64,000 bases of DNA from Psychrobacter faecalis. Lineage in GTDB: Bacteria > Pseudomonadota > Gammaproteobacteria > Pseudomonadales > Moraxellaceae. The stretch lies in contig NZ_JABAST010000001.1 of NCBI RefSeq assembly GCF_016107575.1, positions 62,001 through 126,000 on the forward strand, written 5' to 3'. The notes under the pieces were generated by a model. It was not told the DNA's origin. It made no database searches and saw nothing but the letters and a program-made list of their open reading frames with translations. Numbering within the stretch: the stretch's first letter is position 1; each line of letters starts with the position of its first letter. Of the stretch, positions 1-8,614 are shown one piece after another. The position numbers and the translations under genes were made by a program.

Positions 1-1100
1 TATAAATCCAAACCATAAAACCCTACTTTTTGCTCAGTAGATTTGCCTTTATTATAGTCATGAAGCCAATGGGTAAATGTGAGCATAGACTGATTGGCCC
101 ACATCCAAGTCGGGAATCTAGAAAACGGTTTATGTTGACGCCGCGCATCTTGCTCTTGCCCACGAATATAACGATTGATGTGCGCCGCATCCGGCCAGTC
201 CGCTTCAGCGGTAACAATGGTAAAGCCCTTTTTCTCGATAAGCGCTTTGGTGATTTTTGCCCGCATATCATAAAATTCAGCAGTGCCATGTGACGCCTCG
301 CCCAGCAGCACCACACGGCTATCGCCGATACGCTCTAAAAGATTGTCTAGATTGACCTCATCGATACTGGCAAAAGACTCACTTGCTTGACCAATCAATT
401 CAGGCAAAGTTGACGCCTTTGACGTGTCCTCGCTTTTTTCTTTACTGCTTTTATCGTGCCAACCTGCCGCGCCAATTAAGGGGACAAAACGAACGCCGCC
501 TAAATCCTCTGTTTGATAGTCCTCTTGACTGACGCGCCGAAAGCGAAGCAGCTTTTGTGATTTTAAGGAGGCACCGACAGGAATGACCAATCGCCCACCA
601 ATCGCTAACTGCTCTTTAAGCGTCTGCGGAACCTCAGGCGCTCCTGCGGCAACGATGATGGCATCAAAAGGTGCTTTGTCCGCCCAGCCAAGCGTCCCAT
701 CGCCGTGTTTGACTTGAATATTGGTATACCCCAGCGCGTTGAGTTTGGCCTTCGCTGTATCGGCCAATGCCTTGTGGCGCTCAATCGTATAGACAGTATC
801 GCAAATCTCCCCAAGCACGGCGGCGGCATAGCCTGATCCTGTCCCAACCTCAAGCACGCGGTCACCTGATTGCAGCTCAAGCGCGGCTGTCATTAAGGCC
901 ACAATATAAGGCTGCGAGATGGTCTGACTCTCTTCAATAGGTAAAGGGGCATCCCTATAAGCAGAATCGATAAGATCGGCAGGTATAAATTTTTCACGCG
1001 GCACGCTACCTAGTGCATCCAGTACCGTTTGATCATGTAGACCCCGCGCTACGAGCTGGTCATCTATCATCTGCTGTCTGCGAGCTTTAAAGTTATCCAT
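1..1100 (-). CDS. pcm: Protein-L-isoaspartate O-methyltransferase fused to erythromycin-esterase-like domain (3' end outside window)
   Basis: The reading frame is open to the left edge, so about 366 N-terminal residues are visible. The first ~215 residues match PCMT: VPREKFIPADL, a PIEESQTISQPYIVA block, the SAM-binding VLEVGTGSGYAAAVLG and the family end VRFVPLIGAAGW. After a charged linker a second domain begins with RIGDSRVVLLGEASHGT and ends at the edge after TAEADWPDAAHINRY; the GEASHG Glu/His and the following Glu are typical of the erythromycin esterase family. PCMT repairs isoaspartyl residues using S-adenosylmethionine. The start at 1100 is preferred because AAGGA lies about 7 nt upstream; an in-frame ATG at 1121 has no comparable site. 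The role of the esterase-like half is unknown, and antibiotic resistance should not be assumed. Confidence 0.88.
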   Translation of the reverse strand, partial: MDNFKARRQQMIDDQLVARGLHDQTVLDALGSVPREKFIPADLIDSAYRDAPLPIEESQTISQPYIVALMTAALELQSGDRVLEVGTGSGYAAAVLGEICDTVYTIERHKALADTAKAKLNALGYTNIQVKHGDGTLGWADKAPFDAIIVAAGAPEVPQTLKEQLAIGGRLVIPVGASLKSQKLLRFRRVSQEDYQTEDLGGVRFVPLIGAAGWHDKSSKEKSEDTSKASTLPELIGQASESFASIDEVNLDNLLERIGDSRVVLLGEASHGTAEFYDMRAKITKALIEKKGFTIVTAEADWPDAAHINRYIRGQEQDARRQHKPFSRFPTWMWANQSMLTFTHWLHDYNKGKSTEQKVGFYGLDL

Positions 1101-1782
1101 GATGATTTCCTTGATTTTCATTTTGGAGGTTTCAATAATCTAAAAGTTGCAAGATTCTAGATATCGTCAGTCCTAAACAAAGTAGATAAAAAAATATCTA
1201 ACTGAAGAAAATTCAATTTTAGCTGGAGGTTTTTAAAAATAACATCAATAATTTTTAACTTGCTTGTAATCTTTTTAAAATTAATACCCTGTATTTATTC
1301 TATAAACCTACAATTCGTTTATTAAAAAACACGTAGTTTGCCAATAGAGTTTAACAATTATTAAGCCAAATATTATTTAGGCTACGGCTAATGATTATCT
1401 AATTCAATGTGATTGTATCTATTCTGTGTAGGGTTAACGTAATATATTTATTTTGAATTACATATGTTTAAGGTATACCCCAACGGAACCAGTAATTTCA
1501 CCCTTAAAACCTATTAACAGACCACTTAAAACAGACTGGTATAATGGAACTACTAATAATAGACCGCTAGACTTTTTTAACTCTTACTCTTATGACATCA
1601 CCGATACCCATTTTCTTGCATTTGATGAGCATTTTACTGACCAAAGTTCAATTTACTCATCAATGCTGAATAAGTCTTTCCGTCTTTTTCACAGTGAATC
1701 AATCACAAGTTTATAAGCAAAGCAAACCACAGCAATTCTTGCTAGAATAATCGCAGTCTTTTAACCATTATTAAGTTCACTT
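1101..1782. other. Long AT-rich intergenic region upstream of sbcDC
   Basis: This 680-bp spacer lies between the divergent pcm fusion and sbcD. It is strongly AT-rich. I see no RNA gene or clear inverted repeat. An open frame at 1453-1716 starts with TTG, lacks a ribosome-binding site and has an unremarkable composition, so it was not called. The sbcD promoter probably lies at the right end. Confidence 0.5.
1740..1748 (+). promoter_or_regulatory. Candidate extended -10 promoter of sbcDC
   Basis: TGCTAGAAT fits an extended -10 element (TG-n-TAGAAT) and ends 34 bp before the sbcD ATG. No good -35 hexamer sits at the usual distance, which extended -10 promoters can tolerate. Placement is by consensus only. 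Confidence 0.35.
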
Positions 1783-3300
1783 ATGCCTGCATTTGCTATT
1801 AAACCGCTTACTATTCTTCATACCTCCGACTGGCATTTGGGACGCAGACTTTATGGGCGCATGCGTTATGAGGAATTTGAAGCCTTTTTAAGTTGGCTAC
1901 AAGAGACCATTAGCGCGCAAAAAGTGGACGTACTTATCGTAGCCGGTGATATCTTTGACACCATGACCCCAAGTAACAGAGCCCAAGCGCTGTATTATGA
2001 GTTTTTAGGTAAAGTATCAAAATTGTGCTGCGAGCATATAGTCATCGTCGCGGGCAACCACGACTCCCCGACTTTTTTAGATGCCCCCAGTAAAGTCTTA
2101 AAGTTTCTAAATGTCCATGTCATCGGTACTGCTTGTGACGATTTAAATGATGAAGTGTTGGTTTTAGACGCGATTGATGGCACACCGCATTGTATTATCG
2201 CCGCTGTACCCTATCTGCGCGACCGCGATGTGCGTGGTAGCCATGCTGGCGAGTCAGCGGATAGCAAAGATACCAATGTTATCAAGGGTATTCGAGCGCA
2301 TTATGATGAAGTGGCTAGCATTGCCAAAGCAAGACAGGAGCATTTAAGCGACGCTCATCAGCGCCATATTCCTATTATTGCGACGGGACATTTATTCGCC
2401 GCAGGTAGTAAAACTACAGAAGATGATGGCGTGCGCGATCTTTATGTTGGCTCGCTCGGTCAAATCTCCGCTGATATGTTTGATGAGTGCTTTGATTATG
2501 TGGCACTGGGGCATTTACATGTGCCGCAACGCGTCGGCGGCTGTGAGCATATCCGCTATTCAGGCTCGCCTATCGCCATGGGTTTTGGCGAAGCAAAGCA
2601 GCAAAAACAAGTGTTATTGGTAGAGTTTGGCGAAGTAGAAAAATCTTTATCTGATGAAAGTACTATTCTTCAGCCTGCCAATACTACAAGTAAGGTTAAA
2701 AAAGTCGCGAAAAAAGCAGCCATTCAAACGCCTGAATTTATGGATGATTTATTTGCTTTTGTTGAGCAAGAAGAAAGCGCCGCAATTAACGTCGATGAAA
2801 AACCCTTTACTCAGTCAAAGGCGATGCAGCTTGATTCTACTTTTACAACGTCTGATTTAACTTCCCAACGACTGCATCATGATGAGTCACGGCAAATGCA
2901 GGTAATCTCGCTGCCGATTCCTTGCTTTCAAAAACTGGCGCAGATAACGGGCGATTTGACCGCCATCGCTGCTACGATAAAATCATTAAAGCCCTCAGAG
3001 TCTATTTGGCTAGAAGTGATTTATGACGGTGATGAAATCGTCAATGAGCTGCGTGAAGAAGTGAATGCCATGATCGAGGGTTTCACTTGCGAAGTGTTAA
3101 AAATCAAAAATACGCGCACCTACAATAAAGTCCTCAATCAGCAGCAATCTTCTGTAACCTTACAAGATTTAAATGAGCTTGATGTGTTTGATAAATGCTT
3201 AGAAATCAATGGCATTGCCGATACCCAAAAAGCCTCATTACGCAGCGCCTATCAGCAGATACTCCATAATATCTACCATGATGACGTTCAAGCTGAATAA
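1783..3300 (+). CDS. sbcD: Exonuclease subunit SbcD
   Basis: Nuclease subunit of the SbcCD (Mre11-Rad50 type) complex, which opens DNA hairpins and processes ends. Metallophosphoesterase motifs run in order: DWHLGR at 16-21, GDIFD at 55-59, GNHD at 91-94, TGHLF at 201-205 and GHLHVPQ at 243-249. At 505 residues it is about 100 longer than the E. coli protein. The extra length is a Lys/Ala/Thr/Gln-rich stretch near residues 285-375 between the nuclease core and the C-terminal capping region. It is followed directly by sbcC, 7 bp between stop and the first sbcC ATG, so the two are surely co-translated. Confidence 0.95.
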   Translation: MPAFAIKPLTILHTSDWHLGRRLYGRMRYEEFEAFLSWLQETISAQKVDVLIVAGDIFDTMTPSNRAQALYYEFLGKVSKLCCEHIVIVAGNHDSPTFLDAPSKVLKFLNVHVIGTACDDLNDEVLVLDAIDGTPHCIIAAVPYLRDRDVRGSHAGESADSKDTNVIKGIRAHYDEVASIAKARQEHLSDAHQRHIPIIATGHLFAAGSKTTEDDGVRDLYVGSLGQISADMFDECFDYVALGHLHVPQRVGGCEHIRYSGSPIAMGFGEAKQQKQVLLVEFGEVEKSLSDESTILQPANTTSKVKKVAKKAAIQTPEFMDDLFAFVEQEESAAINVDEKPFTQSKAMQLDSTFTTSDLTSQRLHHDESRQMQVISLPIPCFQKLAQITGDLTAIAATIKSLKPSESIWLEVIYDGDEIVNELREEVNAMIEGFTCEVLKIKNTRTYNKVLNQQQSSVTLQDLNELDVFDKCLEINGIADTQKASLRSAYQQILHNIYHDDVQAE

Positions 3301-3307
3301 ATGAGCA

Positions 3308-6300
3308 ATGAGCGCGGCATCAAAACATAAGTTCCAAAGCCCAATCACAACCATCCATTCAAACGACAAAGACCGACACATGCGCCTAATCGAACTGCGA
3401 CTCAAAAACTTAAACTCTTTAAAGGGCGAATGGCATATCGATTTCGCTGATTCCGCGTTTATCAATGAAGGCATATTTGCCATTACTGGACAGACCGGCG
3501 CTGGCAAGACCACGATTTTGGATGCGATTTGTCTGGCGCTATATGGTGAGACGCCGCGGATCAATAACATCAGTAAAAGTAGCAACGAGGTCATGACGCG
3601 GCAAACGGCAGAGTGTTTCGCGGAAGTGGTCATTGATTTAAATGGCACGCAATATCGCTGCCGCTGGGGGCAGCGCCGCGCTTATGGCAAGGCGGATGGT
3701 AACTTGCAAGATGCCACCCATGAGATTGCTTTGGTAACGCCCAAAACTGACGATGACAGTAATGCCGATAGCAAAGATGACAAGCTTAAAGGCGATGAAA
3801 TACTAGAAAGCAAACTCTCACGCACCAAAGAAAAAATTGTTGAGCTGACACGAATGGATTTTCAGCAGTTCACGCGTTCAATCTTACTGGCGCAGGGCAG
3901 TTTTTCCGCGTTTTTAAAGGCTAAGGCCGATGAGCGCGCCGATATCTTAGAAAAAATCACGGGTACAGATATCTACGCGACGATATCGACCCATGTTTTT
4001 GAAAAAAAACGCGCGGAAGAAGAAATTTTAAATAAACTACAGTTTGGCTTAGAGGGTTTAACTTTGTTAGACGCCGATGAAGAAGCGCTGATTAAGGAAA
4101 AATTAACCTTGCATCAAACCGCGCAAACCCAGCAGCAACAACAGTATCAACGTCTGCAAGCGCAAATCAATTGGCTCGATACGGTGGCAGAATTAGAAAA
4201 AAACGTCGATAATCATCAAAACGAGGTTACGGTTGCCAAGCAAGCGCAGGCAGATTTCGCTCCTGACGCTAAGCGTCTTAACGCCGCCAATAAAGCCTTG
4301 GAGATTGACAGCCAATACAGTCAACTTGCCTATAATCGTAATGACGTTAAACGTTTGCAAAATGATCAGCAGGCACTAAATCATCAGCTGCCGCAGCAAC
4401 AAGAGCGCCTTGCGCACGCGGTGAATGCGCTAAAAGCAGCTGACACTGATACGCAGAGCGCCTATGACGAGCTGCAAATCACGTTACCAAAAATTGCTCA
4501 CGCTCGTAAGCTCGATGGGGCAATCGCCCAGCAAATGCAGGTGTTAGACGATCAGCAGCAAAGAAAACAACGCCTGGCGACCAATACGCAAGGCTTACGC
4601 CAAGAGATAGAAAATCATACCGTCCAATTCAATCAGGACAAGGCCCAGTTAGCAACGATAGAAAAATATTTGATTAACGCCGCCGCTTTGCACGATATAG
4701 ATACCGATGCGGCAAATTTTGATAGTCATGGCAGCCGCTTAAAAGCGCTGCTGCAAGATAATGCCGCTTTGGCAAACGAAAAAATTGCTCATCATCAGCA
4801 ATCAATCCAATATCAAACCAATCTTGATCAATGTCAGCAGCAGCAAGATGCGACCAACGCTTTGATTGCCAAAGCGCGTGAAGCGCTAGCCACTTTGCAA
4901 AAACAGCAGGCAGCATTAACCCAAACGCAGTCATTGGCTGCTATACGTGATGAGCAAGAGCAGATTGAGCACACGCACAGCCAGATAGAGCAAGTGAGCT
5001 CTAAGGCACAGCAAATTGAAGCGCTTGCTAGCCAAATCAATAAGATAAACACTGCCCTGCCGACCATTAATGATACCTTGACCAAACTGGCGGCGAGCAT
5101 TACTGACAACGAAGCGCTTATGGCAGACGCCAAAGACCGACGTCAAGATAAGCAAAAGCTGCTCGATTCATGGCAACAGGTTGCCAGTTTAGAGCGTTAT
5201 ATTACCCAACTAAAAGAGGGCGATCCTTGCCCGCTTTGCGGTGCGCGCGAGCATCCTTATGGCGCCCATCATCCTGTATTGAACAAAGAGCCATCCGAAG
5301 TGGCTCAAACGCAGCAGCAAATAAGCGAGCTGGATACGACGATAAATACGCTAGAACAAACCATCTCCAAGCAGCGTATTGAATATGCCACCACACAAAA
5401 TCAGATTAAGCAGTTGCACGAGCAAAAAACCCCACTCTATGAGCAGATAAAAAAACTGGGCGCGGACAGCAATGACTTAATACAGCCGCTTTTGGCTAAA
5501 ACCTATTCTAACGCCGTGACTGAAAGCATGACTCAGCTTGGCCAAATTGGCATAGATATGGATTTGTTGAGTGAACAAATAGCTGACGACTCAACAGATT
5601 GCACACTGATAAAAGAGCGCTTAATAAAAGATGGTTTGTTATTGCTAGAGACGATTAAAGACCAACTCAGTAAGCGCAAGCAGTCTTTAAAAGACACGCT
5701 TACACAACATGAAGCACTAAGCGATGAGCTTGCTAAAACGAATAAAACCATTGAGACGTTTGAAAAGCAGCAGTATCAGCTTGCCACTGATATTCATGAG
5801 ATTAAGAGCAATAGTCAAATAAGCACGCTGGCTTTGGATGCTATCGAGAAAAAAATCTCGACGAATTTTGCCGAATTAACGCAGCTTAAAGACGCTATAT
5901 TGGCGATATTAAATAAATATCTTGCGGGCAAGTATGAGCTAGATGCCGTTACCAAACCTGCTGCTTTACAGCCGCTGCTAGCGAGTATTGACCAGCAAGT
6001 TATGCTAAATAAAGCTGACTATGAGGTTCACCTTGATACGCTGCGTCAGCAGCGTAGTAGTTTGGTGCAATTAAAGCAGCAGTTTACTGCTTATAAAAAT
6101 GCCCAACAAAACCTAATCACTGCGCTTAGCAGCATTACCGTGCAAATCGAAACCAAGCAAGCCCAGTTGGATAAACAAAAGGTTGAGCTTGATGATTTGC
6201 TGCAAGCAATTATTGCGAAAACCGAGACACTGGCACAATTAACCACTGAGCGGCGTGATATTTTTGCAGACAATATTTTTGCAGATAACGTGCCGAACAT

Positions 6301-7390
6301 TGGTGTTGATAATAGCAACATGAATATCAATCCTGATGCAGAAGAAGCAAGGTTACGCACTGTCCTTGAACAGGCGCATAGCGAACAAGCAGTAGCGCAG
6401 CGGCAGTTAGATAGTGCTGAGCTCACTCTCAAACAATTACAACGACAGCAGCAGTTGCTTGCCGAGCAATTAACGACCGCTAGCACTGCTCTGACGACGC
6501 AAGAAGATATTTTTAAAACCGCGCTCGCCAGCTCTGACTTTAGCGATGAAGCAGAATTCATGCGCGCGCGCCTGCCAGCTGCCGAGCGTCATCACTTAAC
6601 CGAGCAGCAGCAGCAAATCAACGATACGCTCAAGCAAGCGCAATCCCTATTGACTCAAACCTTGCAAGCACTGGCGGAGAAAAAAGCCAACCCTTTAACC
6701 ACTGAAGATAGAGAGTCGCTGGCTGAGCAGCAGCAATTGGCACAAAATGAATTGCAGCGCTTGATTGAAGCAATCGGCGCCATGAGCCAACAGCTCAAAG
6801 ACAATGAAGAGAAAAAAGGCAACCAGCAGGCTCAGCGCCAAGCCATTGCTCATCAAAAAGACACCTTGCAAGTCTGGCGACAGCTCAATGAACTGATAGG
6901 CTCAAGCAGTGGCAAAAAGTATCGTACCTTTGCCCAAGGTCTGACCTTTGATATCATGGTGACCCATGCCAATGCCCAACTGCATAAAATGAGCGATCGC
7001 TATTTGCTGGCGCGTGACGACAATAGTCCGCTCGAGCTCAATGTCATTGACAACTATCAAGGTGGCGAGAGACGCAGCACTAAAAATCTCTCTGGCGGTG
7101 AAGGCTTTATTATCAGCCTAGCATTAGCGCTCGGACTGTCGCAGATGGCCAGTCATAATATTCGCGTCGATTCGTTATTTTTGGACGAAGGCTTTGGCAC
7201 CCTTGATGAGGAATCACTGGATATCGCCCTCGATACCTTGACCAGCTTACAGCAAGAAGGCAAATTGATTGGCGTCATCTCGCACGTGCAGGCGCTAAAA
7301 GAGCGTATTTTGACCCAAATTCAAGTCACTAAGCTCTCAGGTGGCTTTAGTAAAATCACTGGACAAGGCTGTTATCATATTGCCAGTTAA
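3308..7390 (+). CDS. sbcC: Exonuclease subunit SbcC (SMC/Rad50-type ATPase)
   Basis: ATPase partner of SbcD. Walker A GQTGAGKT lies at residues 61-68, a very long Gln-rich coiled coil follows, the zinc-hook CPLCG sits near residue 641 in the middle of the coil, and the second ATPase half carries the signature LSGGEGF near 1261 and Walker B LFLDEGFGTLD near 1290. At 1,360 residues it is longer than the ~1,050-residue E. coli protein, mainly in the coils. Family homology begins at Met25 (position 3380, MRLIELRLKNLNSLKGEW), so the real start may be 3380. Neither ATG has a strong ribosome-binding site; the upstream one fits translational coupling to sbcD. Confidence 0.95.
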   Translation: MSAASKHKFQSPITTIHSNDKDRHMRLIELRLKNLNSLKGEWHIDFADSAFINEGIFAITGQTGAGKTTILDAICLALYGETPRINNISKSSNEVMTRQTAECFAEVVIDLNGTQYRCRWGQRRAYGKADGNLQDATHEIALVTPKTDDDSNADSKDDKLKGDEILESKLSRTKEKIVELTRMDFQQFTRSILLAQGSFSAFLKAKADERADILEKITGTDIYATISTHVFEKKRAEEEILNKLQFGLEGLTLLDADEEALIKEKLTLHQTAQTQQQQQYQRLQAQINWLDTVAELEKNVDNHQNEVTVAKQAQADFAPDAKRLNAANKALEIDSQYSQLAYNRNDVKRLQNDQQALNHQLPQQQERLAHAVNALKAADTDTQSAYDELQITLPKIAHARKLDGAIAQQMQVLDDQQQRKQRLATNTQGLRQEIENHTVQFNQDKAQLATIEKYLINAAALHDIDTDAANFDSHGSRLKALLQDNAALANEKIAHHQQSIQYQTNLDQCQQQQDATNALIAKAREALATLQKQQAALTQTQSLAAIRDEQEQIEHTHSQIEQVSSKAQQIEALASQINKINTALPTINDTLTKLAASITDNEALMADAKDRRQDKQKLLDSWQQVASLERYITQLKEGDPCPLCGAREHPYGAHHPVLNKEPSEVAQTQQQISELDTTINTLEQTISKQRIEYATTQNQIKQLHEQKTPLYEQIKKLGADSNDLIQPLLAKTYSNAVTESMTQLGQIGIDMDLLSEQIADDSTDCTLIKERLIKDGLLLLETIKDQLSKRKQSLKDTLTQHEALSDELAKTNKTIETFEKQQYQLATDIHEIKSNSQISTLALDAIEKKISTNFAELTQLKDAILAILNKYLAGKYELDAVTKPAALQPLLASIDQQVMLNKADYEVHLDTLRQQRSSLVQLKQQFTAYKNAQQNLITALSSITVQIETKQAQLDKQKVELDDLLQAIIAKTETLAQLTTERRDIFADNIFADNVPNIGVDNSNMNINPDAEEARLRTVLEQAHSEQAVAQRQLDSAELTLKQLQRQQQLLAEQLTTASTALTTQEDIFKTALASSDFSDEAEFMRARLPAAERHHLTEQQQQINDTLKQAQSLLTQTLQALAEKKANPLTTEDRESLAEQQQLAQNELQRLIEAIGAMSQQLKDNEEKKGNQQAQRQAIAHQKDTLQVWRQLNELIGSSSGKKYRTFAQGLTFDIMVTHANAQLHKMSDRYLLARDDNSPLELNVIDNYQGGERRSTKNLSGGEGFIISLALALGLSQMASHNIRVDSLFLDEGFGTLDEESLDIALDTLTSLQQEGKLIGVISHVQALKERILTQIQVTKLSGGFSKITGQGCYHIAS

Positions 7391-7420
7391 TGGCTAAAGT
7401 AATTTTAAGGTGGCACATTT

Positions 7421-8488
7421 ATGCATACTCTATTTAAAATTATTTATATTAATGCGCGTTTGCTTACTGCTTTTATATTTACCATTACTGCTTTTACTTT
7501 AAGTTTGACGTCTGCGCAGGCGACGATTAATTGCGCCGGAACTTTACCCAGTAGCTACTTTGAGCGTATTGAAAATAATACGCCGTTTGCTGGCAAGTTG
7601 ATCGAACAAGCTGACGGGTCGCAGCAGCTGCAAGACCTAAGTGGTCATGTTGTCATGGATAATTTGTCCGATGCTTATATCGTGATGGACAGCTATGTGC
7701 TTGCTAAGCAGGATAGTAAATACGGCGTTATCAATGCTGCTGGCAAGATTATTGTCCCTTTTGACTATGACGCTATTCAAACCGAGCCGGATATCGCAAC
7801 CAGCTTTATTGTCAGCGTCAAATCATCAGATGCGACAACCAGACAAGGTATTATCAATCGTCATGGTGATTGGATTTTTCCACTAACTACGGCACCTATC
7901 GAGCATGCGCACTACGATTCTGATCATGACCAAGATTATTTTAAAATAACTAGCAATCAAGGGCGCACAGGACTGCTTGATGATAAAGGCTACTGGGCAA
8001 TCATGCCAAAGTATAAGGCGATTCATCCGTTAAATGCTTGTACAGGTCAGCTTTTATATTTGCAAGTGAGCTTAAACGACGAGACAGCACTCATTGACCA
8101 ACATAACCAAGTCATCATTCCGTTTGCCGCCCATCAACATATCGAAGCGTTTAATACTTCTGCTAAGCCGCCGCTATTTTTGCGCAGTACGTTAGTCGAT
8201 GGTAGCACCGCTACAGGCATGAGCGAAGATATCCAAGACGAGATTGTTAGCGCGCAGATTATCGATGCCAATGGTAAGTTAATCCTCGCATCAGACGCCC
8301 CCATCAGAAAGCTGCTATACCATCAGCTTTATACTTATAAGCAAGCGGGCAAGTTTGGCATTATGAATGATAAAGGTGATGTGATACTAACACCTCAATT
8401 TGCTAGCTATCGTGACGATGGTGAGAAAGTCTGGGTTGAAAAAGACGGCAAAATGCGCCGTTTAAATACCTTTATAACCTTAAATTAG
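7421..8488 (+). CDS. Exported WG-repeat-containing protein
   Basis: 355 residues with an N-terminal hydrophobic signal segment (about residues 12-35, ending near AQA). At least four WG-type repeats follow, each of the form (K/R)xGxxxxxGxxxxPxY/F, for example KYGVINAAGKIIVPFDYDAI near 105, RTGLLDDKGYWAIMPKYKAI near 190 and KFGIMNDKGDVILTPQFASY near the end. The repeat family (KWG/WG_beta_rep) is a beta-structured module of unknown function. A good AAGGTGG site precedes the ATG. It follows sbcC by 30 bp and may be read from the same promoter, but no functional link to SbcCD is known. Localisation to periplasm or outside is inferred. Confidence 0.85.
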   Translation: MHTLFKIIYINARLLTAFIFTITAFTLSLTSAQATINCAGTLPSSYFERIENNTPFAGKLIEQADGSQQLQDLSGHVVMDNLSDAYIVMDSYVLAKQDSKYGVINAAGKIIVPFDYDAIQTEPDIATSFIVSVKSSDATTRQGIINRHGDWIFPLTTAPIEHAHYDSDHDQDYFKITSNQGRTGLLDDKGYWAIMPKYKAIHPLNACTGQLLYLQVSLNDETALIDQHNQVIIPFAAHQHIEAFNTSAKPPLFLRSTLVDGSTATGMSEDIQDEIVSAQIIDANGKLILASDAPIRKLLYHQLYTYKQAGKFGIMNDKGDVILTPQFASYRDDGEKVWVEKDGKMRRLNTFITLN

Positions 8489-8520
8489 CCTTTTTAGTTT
8501 TCTTTTTATTATTGAAAAAC

Positions 8521-8554
8521 AAAAAATCACCGTTAACTCATAACGGTGATTTTT
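8521..8554. terminator. Bidirectional intrinsic terminator
   Basis: Perfect hairpin AAAAATCACCGTTA-ACTCA-TAACGGTGATTTTT between the convergent WG-repeat gene and the glutamate dehydrogenase gene. T runs on both strands suit both directions. Confidence 0.9.
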
Positions 8555-8614
8555 TTCTATAAACATATAGTCTGGATTTTCTGTAATTTGCTATCTGGCT
8601 TATTTTTTAGCTTA

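Noticed and set aside
1-1100. Macrolide-resistance call for the esterase-like domain
   Set aside because: The family is broad and the domain is fused to a repair enzyme; only its N-terminal part is visible.
1453-1716. Open frame of 87 codons upstream of sbcD
   Set aside because: TTG start, no ribosome-binding site, no recognisable domain and AT-driven composition.
3238-3648. 136-codon minus-strand frame over the sbcD/sbcC junction
   Set aside because: Antisense shadow of two certain genes.
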